Positions 32,101 to 40,301 of a stretch of DNA of 64,000 nucleotides are shown one piece after another. The DNA lies in contig NZ_PGFE01000002.1 in NCBI RefSeq assembly GCF_002797595.1, forward strand, positions 690,337-754,336. Reading direction: 5' to 3'. The notes beneath the pieces are model-generated. The model was not told the DNA's origin. It did no database searches and saw only the letters and a list, made by a program, of their open reading frames with translations. Made by a program: the position numbers and the translations under genes. The number at the start of each line of letters is the position of its first letter. The stretch's first letter is position 1. The stretch is from Sediminihabitans luteus (GTDB lineage Bacteria > Actinomycetota > Actinomycetes > Actinomycetales > Cellulomonadaceae).

Positions 32101-33186
32101 TCAGGCCTCGGGCGCCTGCCCGACGTCGCGACGCACCTTGCGGATCTTCTTGTCCGAGATCGGGCGTTCGCCCATGTCCTCGGGCGTCCATTCCTCGGAC
32201 GTCGTGGGGTACGCGCCCTTGGCCGGACGACGCCGCCGCTCGGGTGCCTGCACGCCGTCGGCCATGCGCCGCGCCGAGATCAGGAACCCGGTGTGGCCGA
32301 TCATGCGGTGCTGCGGGCGCACCGCGAGACCCTCCAGGTGCCAGCCGCGCACCATCGACTCCCAGGCGGTGGGCTCGGTGAAGCGCCCGTCCTCGCGCAG
32401 GTCCTCGGCGGTGCGCGAGAGCTGGGTCGCGGTCGCGACGTAGCAGATGAGCACGCCGCCGGGCGCGAGCGCGTCGGCAACCACGCCGACGTTCTCCCAC
32501 GGCGCGAGCATGTCGAGCACCACGCGGTCGACCGTGCCGGGCTCGGCCACGGTCGGCAGCACGTCGGCGAGGTCACCCACCGAGAGCTCCCACGCCGGGT
32601 GCGGGCCGCCGAAGAACGACTCGACGTTGCCGCGCGCGATCGCCGCGAAGTCGTCGCGCCGCTCGATCGAGTGCACCGACCCGGCGTCGCCCACGGCGCG
32701 CAGCAGCGACATCGTCAGCGCCCCGGAGCCGACGCCCGCCTCGACGACGCGTGCGCCCGGGTAGATGTCGGCCATCCCGACGATCTGGCCCGCGTCCTTG
32801 GGGTAGACCACGGCCGCGCCACGCGGCATCGACAGCACGTAGTCGGACAGCAGCGGGCGCAGCGCGACGTACTCGATGCCTGCGGTGTTGCGCACGACCG
32901 TGCCCTCGGGCCGGCCCACGAGCTCCTCGTGCGTGAAGTAGCCCTTGTGCGTGTGGAACGTGCCGCCCGGGGCGAGCGTGATGGTGTGCAGGCGACCGCG
33001 CGGGTCGGTGAGCTGGACCTTGTCGCCCAGCCTCAGCGGGCCGCGTCGCACGTGCGCCCCGGTCGCCCCGGGTACGGGCTCGGTCGCGTCGGGCACGGAG
33101 CCGTCGGGCCGGGTCGCGGCGGGCACGGTCGCGGCAGGCTCGGTCGCGTCGGGCTGGGGGGCGGGCGTTCTCGGCTCGTCGGTCAC
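32101..33186 (-). CDS. trmI: tRNA (adenine-58-N1)-methyltransferase TrmI
   Basis: TrmI methylates A58 in the T-loop of tRNAs, using S-adenosylmethionine. The 361-residue protein has an N-terminal beta domain (GDKVQLTDPRGRLHTITLAPG) with THKGYFTHEELVG, then the SAM motif VVEAGVGSGALT and the catalytic-region DMLAPWENV. The first 45 residues are a low-complexity Ala/Thr/Pro/Asp/Glu extension, absent from most relatives. The gene sits just upstream of mpa, as in many actinobacteria. The GTG start at 33186 follows TAGGAT by 8 nt; AGGA within this could serve as ribosome site or as -10. Confidence 0.94.
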   Translation of the reverse strand: MTDEPRTPAPQPDATEPAATVPAATRPDGSVPDATEPVPGATGAHVRRGPLRLGDKVQLTDPRGRLHTITLAPGGTFHTHKGYFTHEELVGRPEGTVVRNTAGIEYVALRPLLSDYVLSMPRGAAVVYPKDAGQIVGMADIYPGARVVEAGVGSGALTMSLLRAVGDAGSVHSIERRDDFAAIARGNVESFFGGPHPAWELSVGDLADVLPTVAEPGTVDRVVLDMLAPWENVGVVADALAPGGVLICYVATATQLSRTAEDLREDGRFTEPTAWESMVRGWHLEGLAVRPQHRMIGHTGFLISARRMADGVQAPERRRRPAKGAYPTTSEEWTPEDMGERPISDKKIRKVRRDVGQAPEA

Positions 33187-33194
33187 GAGCGACC

Positions 33195-33200
33195 ATCCTA
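33195..33200 (-). promoter_or_regulatory. Candidate -10 box close to the trmI start
   Basis: TAGGAT on the minus strand, eight bases before GTG 33186. Transcription would begin one or two bases before the start codon. The same bases include AGGA, so a ribosome-site reading is not excluded. Confidence 0.4.
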
Positions 33201-33234
33201 GGTCGTCGCGCGTGCCGGACGCCGCACGGCCGGG

Positions 33235-34413
33235 TCAGCGGTGGGCGGACCGGACCGCGGTGGCGACGTCCGCGACCATGACCACGCCCACGAGACGGCC
33301 CTCGTGCACGGCGGGGAGCACGCCCGCGCCGCCGCCTGCGCGCAGCACGGTCGTGACGAGCGCGTGGCCGTGCAGGGCGACGTCGACCACGACGCCGACC
33401 GGAAGGGGCACGGCCACCGCGCCCACGGGCGTGCGGGCGAGCGCCTCGGCGGGCACCGCGCCGGCCGTCGAGGGCTCGACGACCGCGACCGGGCGGCCTG
33501 CGTCGTCGACCACCAGCACCGCGTACGCGCCGACTGCCGAGGCCGCGTGCGCGACGTCCGCGACCGTCGCGTGCACCGTGACGACGGCGTGCGGGCGCAC
33601 GAACGACGCGGCCTGCAGGTGCGCGACCTGCTCGCGGGCACGACCCACGGCGACCGCGGCGCTCGCGCCCTGCCACAGGAACGAGGCGATCAGGGCGGTC
33701 CACAGCACGATGAACAGGTCGGGGCTGCGGCCCTGCGCGACGGGGATCCCGAGCGCGAGCAGGACAAGGCCCACGGCGACGGCACGGCCGGTCCAGCCTG
33801 CGACGACCGTGCCGCGGTCGCGCGATCCCGTGCCCGCCCACACCGCCGACTCGAGCACCTGACCGCCGTCGAGCGGCAGGCCCGGCACGAGGTTGAAGAA
33901 GCCCACGAACGCGTTCGAGAAGGCTGCGGCGTAGCACAGCAGCCAGACCGTGACCGAGCCGACCTCCGCGCGGTACAGCGCGAAGAAGCCGACAGCGAGA
34001 ACGATATTCGTCAGCGGGCCGACGACCGCGATCCAGAACGCGTCGCGCGGACGCCGCGTGGTGCCCGTGTACGCGGTGTGGCCGCCCCAGACCGTGAGCG
34101 CGAGCTCGGTCACGCGGTGACCGAGAGCCCGGGCCACGAGGGCGTGCGCGACCTCGTGCAGGAACACCGACGCGAACAGCAGCAGCACGAACGCGAACGA
34201 CACGACGTACACCTGCGCGCCGCCGTACGGTGCGACGCGCGCGACCTGCGGGGCGAACAGCAGCGTCAGGACGACCGCGGCGATCGCCCACGAGGGCGTG
34301 ATGATCACGGGGGCGTCGGCGATCCGGCCGATGACCCACCCGCGGCTGCGCGCGGGCTCGGGGGCCCTGCGGCCCGAGGTCGGGGTGCCCGGTGCGGGCG
34401 CGGGGTGCGTCAC
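33235..34413 (-). CDS. M50 site-2 protease family membrane protein with CBS domains
   Basis: A 392-residue intramembrane zinc metalloprotease. The zinc motif HEVAH (about residues 86-90) lies in a membrane segment, and the third ligand is in NLVPGLPLDGGQ (about 171). There are about six membrane segments in total. From about residue 250 to the end are two CBS-like domains (VTVHATVADVAHA, VLVVDDAGRPVAVV, GVVMVADVATAV), which usually bind adenine nucleotides and regulate activity. Substrates are unknown. GTG 34413 has no ribosome site but TAGTCT sits seven bases upstream, so a leaderless mRNA is likely. Confidence 0.92.
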   Translation of the reverse strand: MTHPAPAPGTPTSGRRAPEPARSRGWVIGRIADAPVIITPSWAIAAVVLTLLFAPQVARVAPYGGAQVYVVSFAFVLLLFASVFLHEVAHALVARALGHRVTELALTVWGGHTAYTGTTRRPRDAFWIAVVGPLTNIVLAVGFFALYRAEVGSVTVWLLCYAAAFSNAFVGFFNLVPGLPLDGGQVLESAVWAGTGSRDRGTVVAGWTGRAVAVGLVLLALGIPVAQGRSPDLFIVLWTALIASFLWQGASAAVAVGRAREQVAHLQAASFVRPHAVVTVHATVADVAHAASAVGAYAVLVVDDAGRPVAVVEPSTAGAVPAEALARTPVGAVAVPLPVGVVVDVALHGHALVTTVLRAGGGAGVLPAVHEGRLVGVVMVADVATAVRSAHR

Positions 34414-34420
34414 GCGGGCC

Positions 34421-34426
34421 AGACTA
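34421..34426 (-). promoter_or_regulatory. -10 box placed for leaderless M50 protease mRNA
   Basis: TAGTCT on the minus strand, seven bases before GTG 34413. Confidence 0.55.
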
Positions 34427-34506
34427 TCCCGCGCCCCTGCGGGCGGTCCCCGGCCGCCGCCCCCCCCTGACCGGGCCGCCGCCCCACCGCCGAGCCGGCC
34501 GCCGCC

Positions 34507-34576
34507 CCACCGCCGAGCGCGCCATCTGTCACCGCTTTCAGCGATTTCTCGTGACGGATGGCGCGGTCGGCGGTGG
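34507..34576. repeat. 70-bp near-perfect inverted repeat in a divergent spacer
   Basis: Arms of 26 bp starting CCACCGCCGAGCGCGCCATC pair with the reverse complement at the far end, with only two mismatches. The 18-base loop contains a small hairpin of its own (CGCT-TTC-AGCG) and an AT-richer stretch ATTTCTC that stands out in this GC-rich sequence. It lies between the divergent M50 protease and DUF6318 genes, upstream of both promoters, so it is not a terminator for either. It could be a repetitive extragenic palindrome, a small structured RNA or a protein-binding site. Confidence 0.85.
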
Positions 34577-34629
34577 CGGGTTGTCCACATCATGCGGGTT
34601 TGGTCTGGTGCGGTCCGTCGCGGCGTCGC

Positions 34630-34635
34630 TAGTCT
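34630..34635 (+). promoter_or_regulatory. -10 box for the DUF6318 gene
   Basis: TAGTCT 31 nt before GTG 34667, leaving a leader of about 25 nt with a GGGGGA ribosome site. No clear -35. Confidence 0.5.
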
Positions 34636-34666
34636 CGGCTCGTCACCGACCGCAGGGGGAGATCAG

Positions 34667-35431
34667 GTGGACAGCACCGCGCACCGTCGCGCAGACCGTC
34701 CGGGCACCGCAGGCGATGGGCCAGCAGGGAGGGATCCCCGCCGGCCGGGCCACGACGATCCCGGGAGTCGCCGCCCGGCCCCGGTCCGCGGTGTCGGACG
34801 CCGCACCGCCGGGCTGGTCCTCGGACTGACCGTCGCGGTCGGCGCCGTGCTCGCGACCGGTGGGTGCACGGGAGGTGGCGCCGCGCAGGGGGCGGCGTCG
34901 CCTCCCGCCTCGTCCGCGCCGACCGTCAGCGGCTCGTCCGAGCCCACCGCCACCACGGTGACCCCGACCCCCGCGGCGACGCCCACGGCCACCGGCACCG
35001 CGGTCAAGCCCGTCCGCCCCGCCGACCTCGACCGCACCGACGCGCGCGGGGCCGAGGCCGCCGCGACCTACTTCCTGGAGCTGTACCCCTACGTCATGGC
35101 CACCGGCGACACCGCGGAGTGGGACGCGATGACGTTCGAGAAGACCTGCGAGTTCTGCACGAAGATCAGCGATGCGGCCCTCGCGTACTCCGCGGGGGGC
35201 AAGTCGGTCACCGGTGGTGACGTGCACCTCGGCGCGGTGGAACGGCTGTCAAAAGACAGCCTCACCGGGATCTACCCCGTCCGCGTGAACATCCGGCAGG
35301 ACGACTCCACGCTGCTCGACTCTAGCGGTTCGACCATCCAGGTCCTCGAAGGCATCTCGTCGACGTTGATCGTCGAGACCGTCCGCGACGACACGGGGTG
35401 GCTAGTCGCGGCAGTGAGCGTCGACGCCTGA
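34667..35431 (+). CDS. DUF6318 family lipoprotein
   Basis: A 254-residue secreted lipoprotein of unknown function. A long Arg-rich n-region (residues 1-45) is followed by a hydrophobic stretch and a lipobox-like ATGGC, then a Ser/Thr/Pro/Ala linker. The folded part (about 115-254) has the DUF6318 pattern: YFLELYPYVMATGDTAEWDA and the paired cysteines of CEFC. GTG 34667 has GGGGGA 6 nt upstream. It is followed at once by an overlapping PKD-type gene, so the two surface proteins are probably made together. Confidence 0.82.
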   Translation: MDSTAHRRADRPGTAGDGPAGRDPRRPGHDDPGSRRPAPVRGVGRRTAGLVLGLTVAVGAVLATGGCTGGGAAQGAASPPASSAPTVSGSSEPTATTVTPTPAATPTATGTAVKPVRPADLDRTDARGAEAAATYFLELYPYVMATGDTAEWDAMTFEKTCEFCTKISDAALAYSAGGKSVTGGDVHLGAVERLSKDSLTGIYPVRVNIRQDDSTLLDSSGSTIQVLEGISSTLIVETVRDDTGWLVAAVSVDA

Positions 35432-36285
35432 TGTTCGCGCAGGCAGCCATCCTTATCTCGCTGAGCACCGCGCCCGCACTCGTCAGCGCGGTCGGCGACG
35501 ATCCTCCGCTCGTCGGAATCGAGTCATGGGCCTCACAGGACGCGCTGACCATCGGCACCTCGAGCGACTCCGGCGGCGCGGGGTCGAACGCTCAGTCAGC
35601 AACGACGGCGGACGTGCGCTACCGCCGGATCGACGCGGTCGCCTGCCAGTTTGCCGAAGTCCCCGACGCCGATCCCGTCCTGCGCACCGCGTGCACCGAG
35701 GGCGAACAGCTCGCCGGCGATGCCCTCGACTGCGCACCCGACGAGTACGCACTGCCGCCGCTGTTCCGTCAGACGTCCGACGGCGACGGCAACTGGACCT
35801 CCTGGATCAACGTCGATCCAGGAACGTGCCTGACCGCGGCCGACCTCGCCGCGGCCGCCAGTCGCGAGTTCCGACGCCTGCCCCTCGCCCCCTCGCCGAT
35901 GAGCGTCCAACCGCCTGACGGTTGGACCCTCGTGAACGTCCCCACGATCACCTACACGACCCCGACGCCCCAACACTTCGACGCCACGCTCCTGACCGTC
36001 CCCGTCGAGATCCGCGCGACGTCCAGCACCTACACCTGGGACTACGGCGACGGGACCCCACCCGTGAGTACGACCGACCCCGGCGCGCCCCACCCGCACG
36101 CCACGACGACCCACACGTACACCGCCCCGGTCACCGCGACCATCACCTTGACCACCACCTGGACCGGCGAGTTCCGCATCACCGGCTCGTCGATCTGGAC
36201 CCCGATCACCGGAACGGCCAGCACGACCACGACTGCGCCGCCCCTCGACGTCCTCGAGGCCCGCAGCCGCCTGGTCGGCGACTGA
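35398..36285 (+). CDS. Secreted protein with a PKD-like C-terminal domain
   Basis: A protein of 295 residues if it starts at GTG 35398, inside the end of the DUF6318 gene. This start gives a textbook signal peptide: charged RGSERRR, then LMFAQAAILISLSTAPALVSA. The alternative ATG 35431 overlaps the DUF6318 stop by 1 bp (TGATG) and gives 284 residues, but has no positive n-region. The C-terminal part has the PKD pattern (YTWDYGDGTPP, then HTYTAPVTATITL). The middle region has six cysteines in a pattern I do not recognise. No anchor is seen. Function unknown; its partner is the lipoprotein upstream. Confidence 0.8.
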   Translation: MASRGSERRRLMFAQAAILISLSTAPALVSAVGDDPPLVGIESWASQDALTIGTSSDSGGAGSNAQSATTADVRYRRIDAVACQFAEVPDADPVLRTACTEGEQLAGDALDCAPDEYALPPLFRQTSDGDGNWTSWINVDPGTCLTAADLAAAASREFRRLPLAPSPMSVQPPDGWTLVNVPTITYTTPTPQHFDATLLTVPVEIRATSSTYTWDYGDGTPPVSTTDPGAPHPHATTTHTYTAPVTATITLTTTWTGEFRITGSSIWTPITGTASTTTTAPPLDVLEARSRLVGD

Positions 36286-36306
36286 TGTCGGCGACTGATG
36301 TCGGCG
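36275..36306 (+). repeat. 13-bp tandem duplication at a gene junction
   Basis: TCGGCGACTGATG occurs twice head to tail plus six more bases of a third copy. The first copy contains the stop of the PKD-type gene and a TGATG overlap; the second repeats the TGATG out of frame. Confidence 0.85.
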
Positions 36307-36314
36307 CCGACGCC

Positions 36315-36320
36315 TACCCT
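36315..36320 (+). promoter_or_regulatory. -10 box placed for leaderless RecB-family nuclease mRNA
   Basis: TACCCT six bases before ATG 36327. Confidence 0.5.
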
Positions 36321-36326
36321 CGTGGC

Positions 36327-37265
36327 ATGACAGCGACCGACGAGACCGCGACGAACGACCGGTCGAGCGGGCCCACGTCCGACGACGCCGCGAGCGCCCG
36401 GACCGTGACCGACGAGACGCCCCGCCCCCGCCGCAGGCCGGGCCTCTCGCCGTCGCGCGCCAACGACTTCATGCAGTGCCCGCTGCTGTTCCGGCTGCGC
36501 AGCATCGACCGGATCCCGGAGCCACCGAGCCCTGCCGCCGCCCGCGGGACCCTCGTGCACTCCGTCCTGGAGCACCTGTACGACCTCCCGCTGGGCGAGC
36601 GCACCCCGGACGCCGCGCGCGCCCTGGTCGCCCCCCGATGGTCCGCGCTGCAGACCGAGGACGAGCGCTGCGGCGCGCTCTTCCCCGACGACGCGGACGG
36701 GGCGCAGGAGGCCGACTGGCTGGCGAGCGCGGCGGCGCTGCTCGAGACCTACTTCACGCTCGAGGACCCGAACCGGCTCGCGCCCGAGTCCCGCGAGCTG
36801 TCCGTCGAGACGCAGCTCGAGGACGGCCCGGTGATGCGCGGCATCGTCGACCGCGTCGACGTCGCCCCGGACGGTGCGCTGCGCGTGGTGGACTACAAGA
36901 CGGGGCGCGCGCCCAAGGAACGCTACGTGGGGTCGGCGCTGTTCCAGATGCGCTTCTACGGCCTGGTGCTGTGGCGCGAGCGTGGCGTGCTCCCCCGCAT
37001 GCTCCAGCTCGTGTACCTGGGCGACGGGCAGATCCTGCGGATCGAGCCGACCGAGTCCGAGCTGCTCATGACCGAGCAGAAGGTGCGCACGCTGTGGGCT
37101 GCCATCGAGCAGGCCGCCGTGACCGACACGTGGGAGCCGCGCACCTCGCGCCTGTGCGACTGGTGCGCGCACCGGTCGTTGTGCCCGGCGTTCGGGGGCA
37201 CCCCGCCGCCGACGCCGCGCGACCGGGTCGAGGTCACGATCGGCGTCCGCCCCGAGGCCGCGTAG
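36327..37265 (+). CDS. RecB/AddB-type PD-(D/E)XK nuclease
   Basis: A 312-residue stand-alone nuclease domain like the C-terminus of RecB and AddB. Motifs in order: GLSPSRANDFMQCPLLFRLR (first Fe-S cysteine), RGTLVHSVLEHLYD, the active-site Asp and Glu-Lys region MRGIVDRVDV and RVVDYKTGRAP, QMRFYGLVL, and the cluster CDWCAHRSLC, which with the first Cys would hold a 4Fe-4S cluster. No helicase is adjacent, so its role (recombination repair or RNA/DNA processing) is open. ATG 36327 fits a leaderless start; ATG 36285 would overlap the previous stop. Confidence 0.88.
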   Translation: MTATDETATNDRSSGPTSDDAASARTVTDETPRPRRRPGLSPSRANDFMQCPLLFRLRSIDRIPEPPSPAAARGTLVHSVLEHLYDLPLGERTPDAARALVAPRWSALQTEDERCGALFPDDADGAQEADWLASAAALLETYFTLEDPNRLAPESRELSVETQLEDGPVMRGIVDRVDVAPDGALRVVDYKTGRAPKERYVGSALFQMRFYGLVLWRERGVLPRMLQLVYLGDGQILRIEPTESELLMTEQKVRTLWAAIEQAAVTDTWEPRTSRLCDWCAHRSLCPAFGGTPPPTPRDRVEVTIGVRPEAA

Positions 37266-37268
37266 GGC

Positions 37269-37982
37269 TCAGGCGAGCTCGTCCACGACCTCGCCCGCGT
37301 GGATGCGCGCGAGGCGCGCAAGGTCGACGCCGGTGAGGCTCGCGAGGCGGCTCAGCCCGGGGCGCGGCTCGACGGGCACGACGGCCTGCACGCCGATCGT
37401 CGTCGCGCCCGAGGCGAGCGCCGCGCTGATGCCGGGCGGGGAGTCCTCGATCGCGACGCAGTCGGTCACGTCCACGCCGAGGAGCTCGGCCGCGCGCAGG
37501 TACGCCTCGGGGTCGGGCTTGCCGTGCTCGACGTCGTCGCCGCACACGACCTGCGCGAACGCGCCCGCGGGCGCCACGTCGACGAGCCGACCGGCGATGC
37601 TGCGGTACGACATCGTCACGAGCGCGCACGGCACCCCGGCCTCGCGCAGCGCGACGAGCAGCTCGAGCGCCCCGGGACGCCAGGGGGCGTGCTCGGCGAT
37701 CTGCGCGGCGACGCGCGAGCCGAGGAACTCCAGGATCTCGTCGACCGTGAGGTCGACGCCGGCCGCCTGCAGGATCGTCGCGGACGTCTCGAGCGAGTTG
37801 CCGACGAGCTGCATCGCCTGCTCGTGCGTCCAGACCCCGCCGTGGGCCTCGACGAGCTCGTGCTCGGCGGCCATCCAGTACGGCTCGGTGTCGACGAGGG
37901 TGCCGTCCATGTCCCAGAGCACGGCCGCGGGCGGGCGCAGTCCGTCGAGAAGGGCGTCGGTGGCGGGGCTGGGCACGGGCAT
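37269..37982 (-). CDS. HAD family phosphatase / phosphoglucomutase-like
   Basis: A 237-residue haloacid dehalogenase-type hydrolase with the nucleophile in LWDMDGTLVDTEPYW (DxDGT), a helical cap (about 35-95), Thr in ALVTMSYRS, Lys-Pro in GKPDPEAYLRAAELL and the acid motif CVAIEDSPPG. This pattern is that of beta-phosphoglucomutase and sugar phosphatase relatives. The substrate cannot be fixed from sequence. ATG 37982 is chosen; the GAGGA upstream is 11 nt away, longer than usual. It is convergent with the RecB-type gene with only 3 bp between stops. Confidence 0.88.
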   Translation of the reverse strand: MPVPSPATDALLDGLRPPAAVLWDMDGTLVDTEPYWMAAEHELVEAHGGVWTHEQAMQLVGNSLETSATILQAAGVDLTVDEILEFLGSRVAAQIAEHAPWRPGALELLVALREAGVPCALVTMSYRSIAGRLVDVAPAGAFAQVVCGDDVEHGKPDPEAYLRAAELLGVDVTDCVAIEDSPPGISAALASGATTIGVQAVVPVEPRPGLSRLASLTGVDLARLARIHAGEVVDELA

Positions 37983-38075
37983 GGCGGAGCAGGTCCTCAC
38001 GGTCGGGGTCCTGACCAGCCTACGTGCCGCGACCCGCCCGCCGGTCGTGAGCCCCATGACTCCGCCGGGTAGGCC

Positions 38076-38081
38076 TAGGCT
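38076..38081 (+). promoter_or_regulatory. -10 box placed for leaderless PAC2 gene mRNA
   Basis: TAGGCT six bases before ATG 38088; there is no ribosome-binding site. Confidence 0.6.
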
Positions 38082-38087
38082 GGACCG

Positions 38088-38948
38088 ATGAGCGAGACGT
38101 GGGACGAGACGGACGACGACCTGGGCACCGTGCTGGTCGCCGCGTTCGAGGGCTGGAACGACGCGGGGAACGCCGCCTCGGCGGCCGTCGCCCACCTGCA
38201 CGCCACGTGGGACGCGGTCGACGTCGCGGAGATCGACCCCGAGGACTACCACGACTTCCAGGTCAACCGGCCCGTGGTGTCGACCGACGACGACGGCCGG
38301 CGGGTCATCACGTGGCCGACCACGACGATCTCGACGACGCGCACGCCCGTGGCGGGCCGTCGCGTCGTGCTGGTGCGGGGCGTCGAGCCCTCGATGCGGT
38401 GGCGCTCGTACTGCCGCGAGCTGCTCGACGTCGCGGAGCGCTACGAGGTCACGACGGTCGTGACGCTCGGCGCGCTGCTCGCGGACGTCCCGCACACGCG
38501 CCCGATCCCGCTGACGGCGACGGCGGACACCTCGGCGCTGCGCGCGTCGCTCGACGCCGAGGAGAGCACCTACGAGGGGCCGACCGGGATCGTGGGTGTG
38601 CTGCAGCACCTCGCGGGCGAGCGCGGCATGCAGTCGGTCTCGCTGTGGGCCGCGGTGCCGCACTACGTCGCGCACCCGCCGTCGCCCAAGGCGACGCTCG
38701 CGATCCTGACCCGGATCGAGGAGCTCCTGGGCGAGCCCGTGCCGCTGGGCGAGCTGCCGGACGACGCCGAGGCGTGGCAGCACGGGGTCGACGAGCTCGC
38801 GGCGGAGGACGAGGAGATCGCCGAGTACGTGCACCAGCTCGAGGAGGCGAAGGACACCGCCGAGCTGCCCGAGGCGTCGGGCGACGCGATCGCGCGCGAG
38901 TTCGAGCGCTACCTGCGTCGTCGCGACCGCGGGCCCGGCGGCTCCTGA
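38088..38948 (+). CDS. PAC2 family protein
   Basis: A 286-residue cytoplasmic protein of the PAC2 (proteasome assembly chaperone 2-like) family: LVAAFEGWNDAGNAASAAV at the start, VEPSMRWRSYCRELLD, and GPTGIVGVLQHLAGERG with VPHYVAHPPSPKA. The C-terminal 60 residues are acidic and helical. The family is fixed by sequence, but no bacterial member has an agreed function; the presence of a 20S proteasome in this genome (27 kb) makes a chaperone role conceivable. It is convergent with mshC, an arrangement seen in other actinobacteria. Confidence 0.9.
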   Translation: MSETWDETDDDLGTVLVAAFEGWNDAGNAASAAVAHLHATWDAVDVAEIDPEDYHDFQVNRPVVSTDDDGRRVITWPTTTISTTRTPVAGRRVVLVRGVEPSMRWRSYCRELLDVAERYEVTTVVTLGALLADVPHTRPIPLTATADTSALRASLDAEESTYEGPTGIVGVLQHLAGERGMQSVSLWAAVPHYVAHPPSPKATLAILTRIEELLGEPVPLGELPDDAEAWQHGVDELAAEDEEIAEYVHQLEEAKDTAELPEASGDAIAREFERYLRRRDRGPGGS

Positions 38949-38976
38949 CCCTCGCCCGGAGAGTCCGGCGTCGCGC

Positions 38977-40251
38977 TCAGAAGCGCACGCCGAGCAGCGC
39001 GTCGACGGTGCGCGCCACGAGCCCGGGGGCACCTTCGACGTCGTCCGCGGTGTCGCGTCCCGGCGCGAGCGCGAGGTCGGCCCAGGCGTCGACCGCGGCG
39101 AGGGCGCGCGGTGCGTCGAGGTCGTCCGCGAGCGCCGCGCGCACCGCGGCGAGGGTCTCCTCGGCGGCCGGGCCGCCGTTTCCGGAGACCGCGTCGCGCC
39201 AGCGGTCGAGCCGGGCGACGCCTGCGGCGAGGATCGCGTCGGTCCACTCCCACTCGGTGCGGTAGTGCTGGGAGAGCACCGCGAGGCGGATCGCGGCGGC
39301 GTCGACGCCCTGGGCGCGCAGGCGCGAGACGAGCACGAGGTTGCCGCGCGACTTGCTCATCTTGTGGCCGTCGTACGAGATCAGCCCGGCGTGGACATGG
39401 GTGCGGGCGCCGTGCCCGGCGTCGATCACGCGGGCGTGAGACGTCGACATCTCGTGGTGCGGGAACAGCAGGTCCGCTCCCCCGCCCTGCACGTCGAACG
39501 GGAGGCCGAGCGCGTCGCGCGCGATGACGGCGCACTCGACGTGCCAGCCCGGGCGCCCGGTGCCGAGGGTGCCGCCGTCCCACGTGGGTTCGCCGTCGCG
39601 CTCGCGCCGCCACAGCAGCGGGTCGAGCGCGCCCTTCTTGCCGTCGCGGGCGGGGTCGCCGCCGCGCTCGGCGAACAGCGCGGCCATGGTCGCGTCGTCG
39701 AGGCGGGCGACGGCGCCGAAGGCCGGGTCGGCACCCAGGTCGGCGTAGACGTCGCCGAGGTCGGGACGGTCGCCGCCCGCGCCGGCCTCGAGCGGGACGC
39801 GGTACGCGGTGCCGTCGGCGAGCATGGTCTCGACCGCGGCGCGCACGCCGGGGATGGTCTCGACGACGGACTCGTAGACGTCGGGCGGGATCACGCCGAG
39901 CGCCGTCATGTCCTCGGCGAACAGCGCGATCTGGTCGGCGGCGAGGTCGCGCCAGTCGACGCCGGTCGCGGTCGCGCGCTCGAGCAGCGGGTCGTCGACG
40001 TCGGTGACGTTGGACGCCAGGACGACGTCGTGCCCGGCGTCGCGCCACGCGCGGTTGAGCAGGTCGAACGCGATGTAGGTCGCGGCGTGCCCGAGGTGCG
40101 TCGCGTCATACGGCGTGATGCCGCACACGTACATGGTCGCCCGCGGCCCGGACGCCGCGACGACCGGCGCACCGGTCGTGCTGTCGTGGACGCGGACCGG
40201 GCCGCCGTGGCCGGGCAGGGCAGGGATCTGGGGGGCGGGCCAGGTGAGCAC
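38977..40251 (-). CDS. mshC: Mycothiol ligase MshC (L-cysteine:GlcN-Ins ligase)
   Basis: MshC joins cysteine to GlcN-inositol by way of cysteinyl-AMP, the third enzyme stage of mycothiol synthesis. The 424-residue protein is related to cysteinyl-tRNA synthetase but shorter, lacking the anticodon domain. It has the zinc Cys in MYVCGITPYDATHLGHAAT, which includes the HIGH-like motif, and KMSKSRGN. The sequence GHGGPVRVHDSTTG before the catalytic domain is typical of MshC. GTG 40251 has no ribosome site but TAGAGT six bases upstream. uppP lies upstream on the same strand. Confidence 0.96.
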   Translation of the reverse strand: MLTWPAPQIPALPGHGGPVRVHDSTTGAPVVAASGPRATMYVCGITPYDATHLGHAATYIAFDLLNRAWRDAGHDVVLASNVTDVDDPLLERATATGVDWRDLAADQIALFAEDMTALGVIPPDVYESVVETIPGVRAAVETMLADGTAYRVPLEAGAGGDRPDLGDVYADLGADPAFGAVARLDDATMAALFAERGGDPARDGKKGALDPLLWRRERDGEPTWDGGTLGTGRPGWHVECAVIARDALGLPFDVQGGGADLLFPHHEMSTSHARVIDAGHGARTHVHAGLISYDGHKMSKSRGNLVLVSRLRAQGVDAAAIRLAVLSQHYRTEWEWTDAILAAGVARLDRWRDAVSGNGGPAAEETLAAVRAALADDLDAPRALAAVDAWADLALAPGRDTADDVEGAPGLVARTVDALLGVRF

Positions 40252-40257
40252 CCCACC

Positions 40258-40263
40258 ACTCTA
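40258..40263 (-). promoter_or_regulatory. -10 box placed for leaderless mshC mRNA
   Basis: TAGAGT on the minus strand, six bases before GTG 40251. Confidence 0.6.
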
Positions 40264-40301
40264 CGTGCCGGGGGCACCCGTGCCGGACGCCGCAGGGTGC
40301 G

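Noticed and set aside
33235-34413. The M50 protease as SpoIIE/RseP of a sigma-factor locus
   Set aside because: No anti-sigma or sigma factor gene is adjacent, and the CBS domains place it in the general site-2 protease group rather than with RseP.
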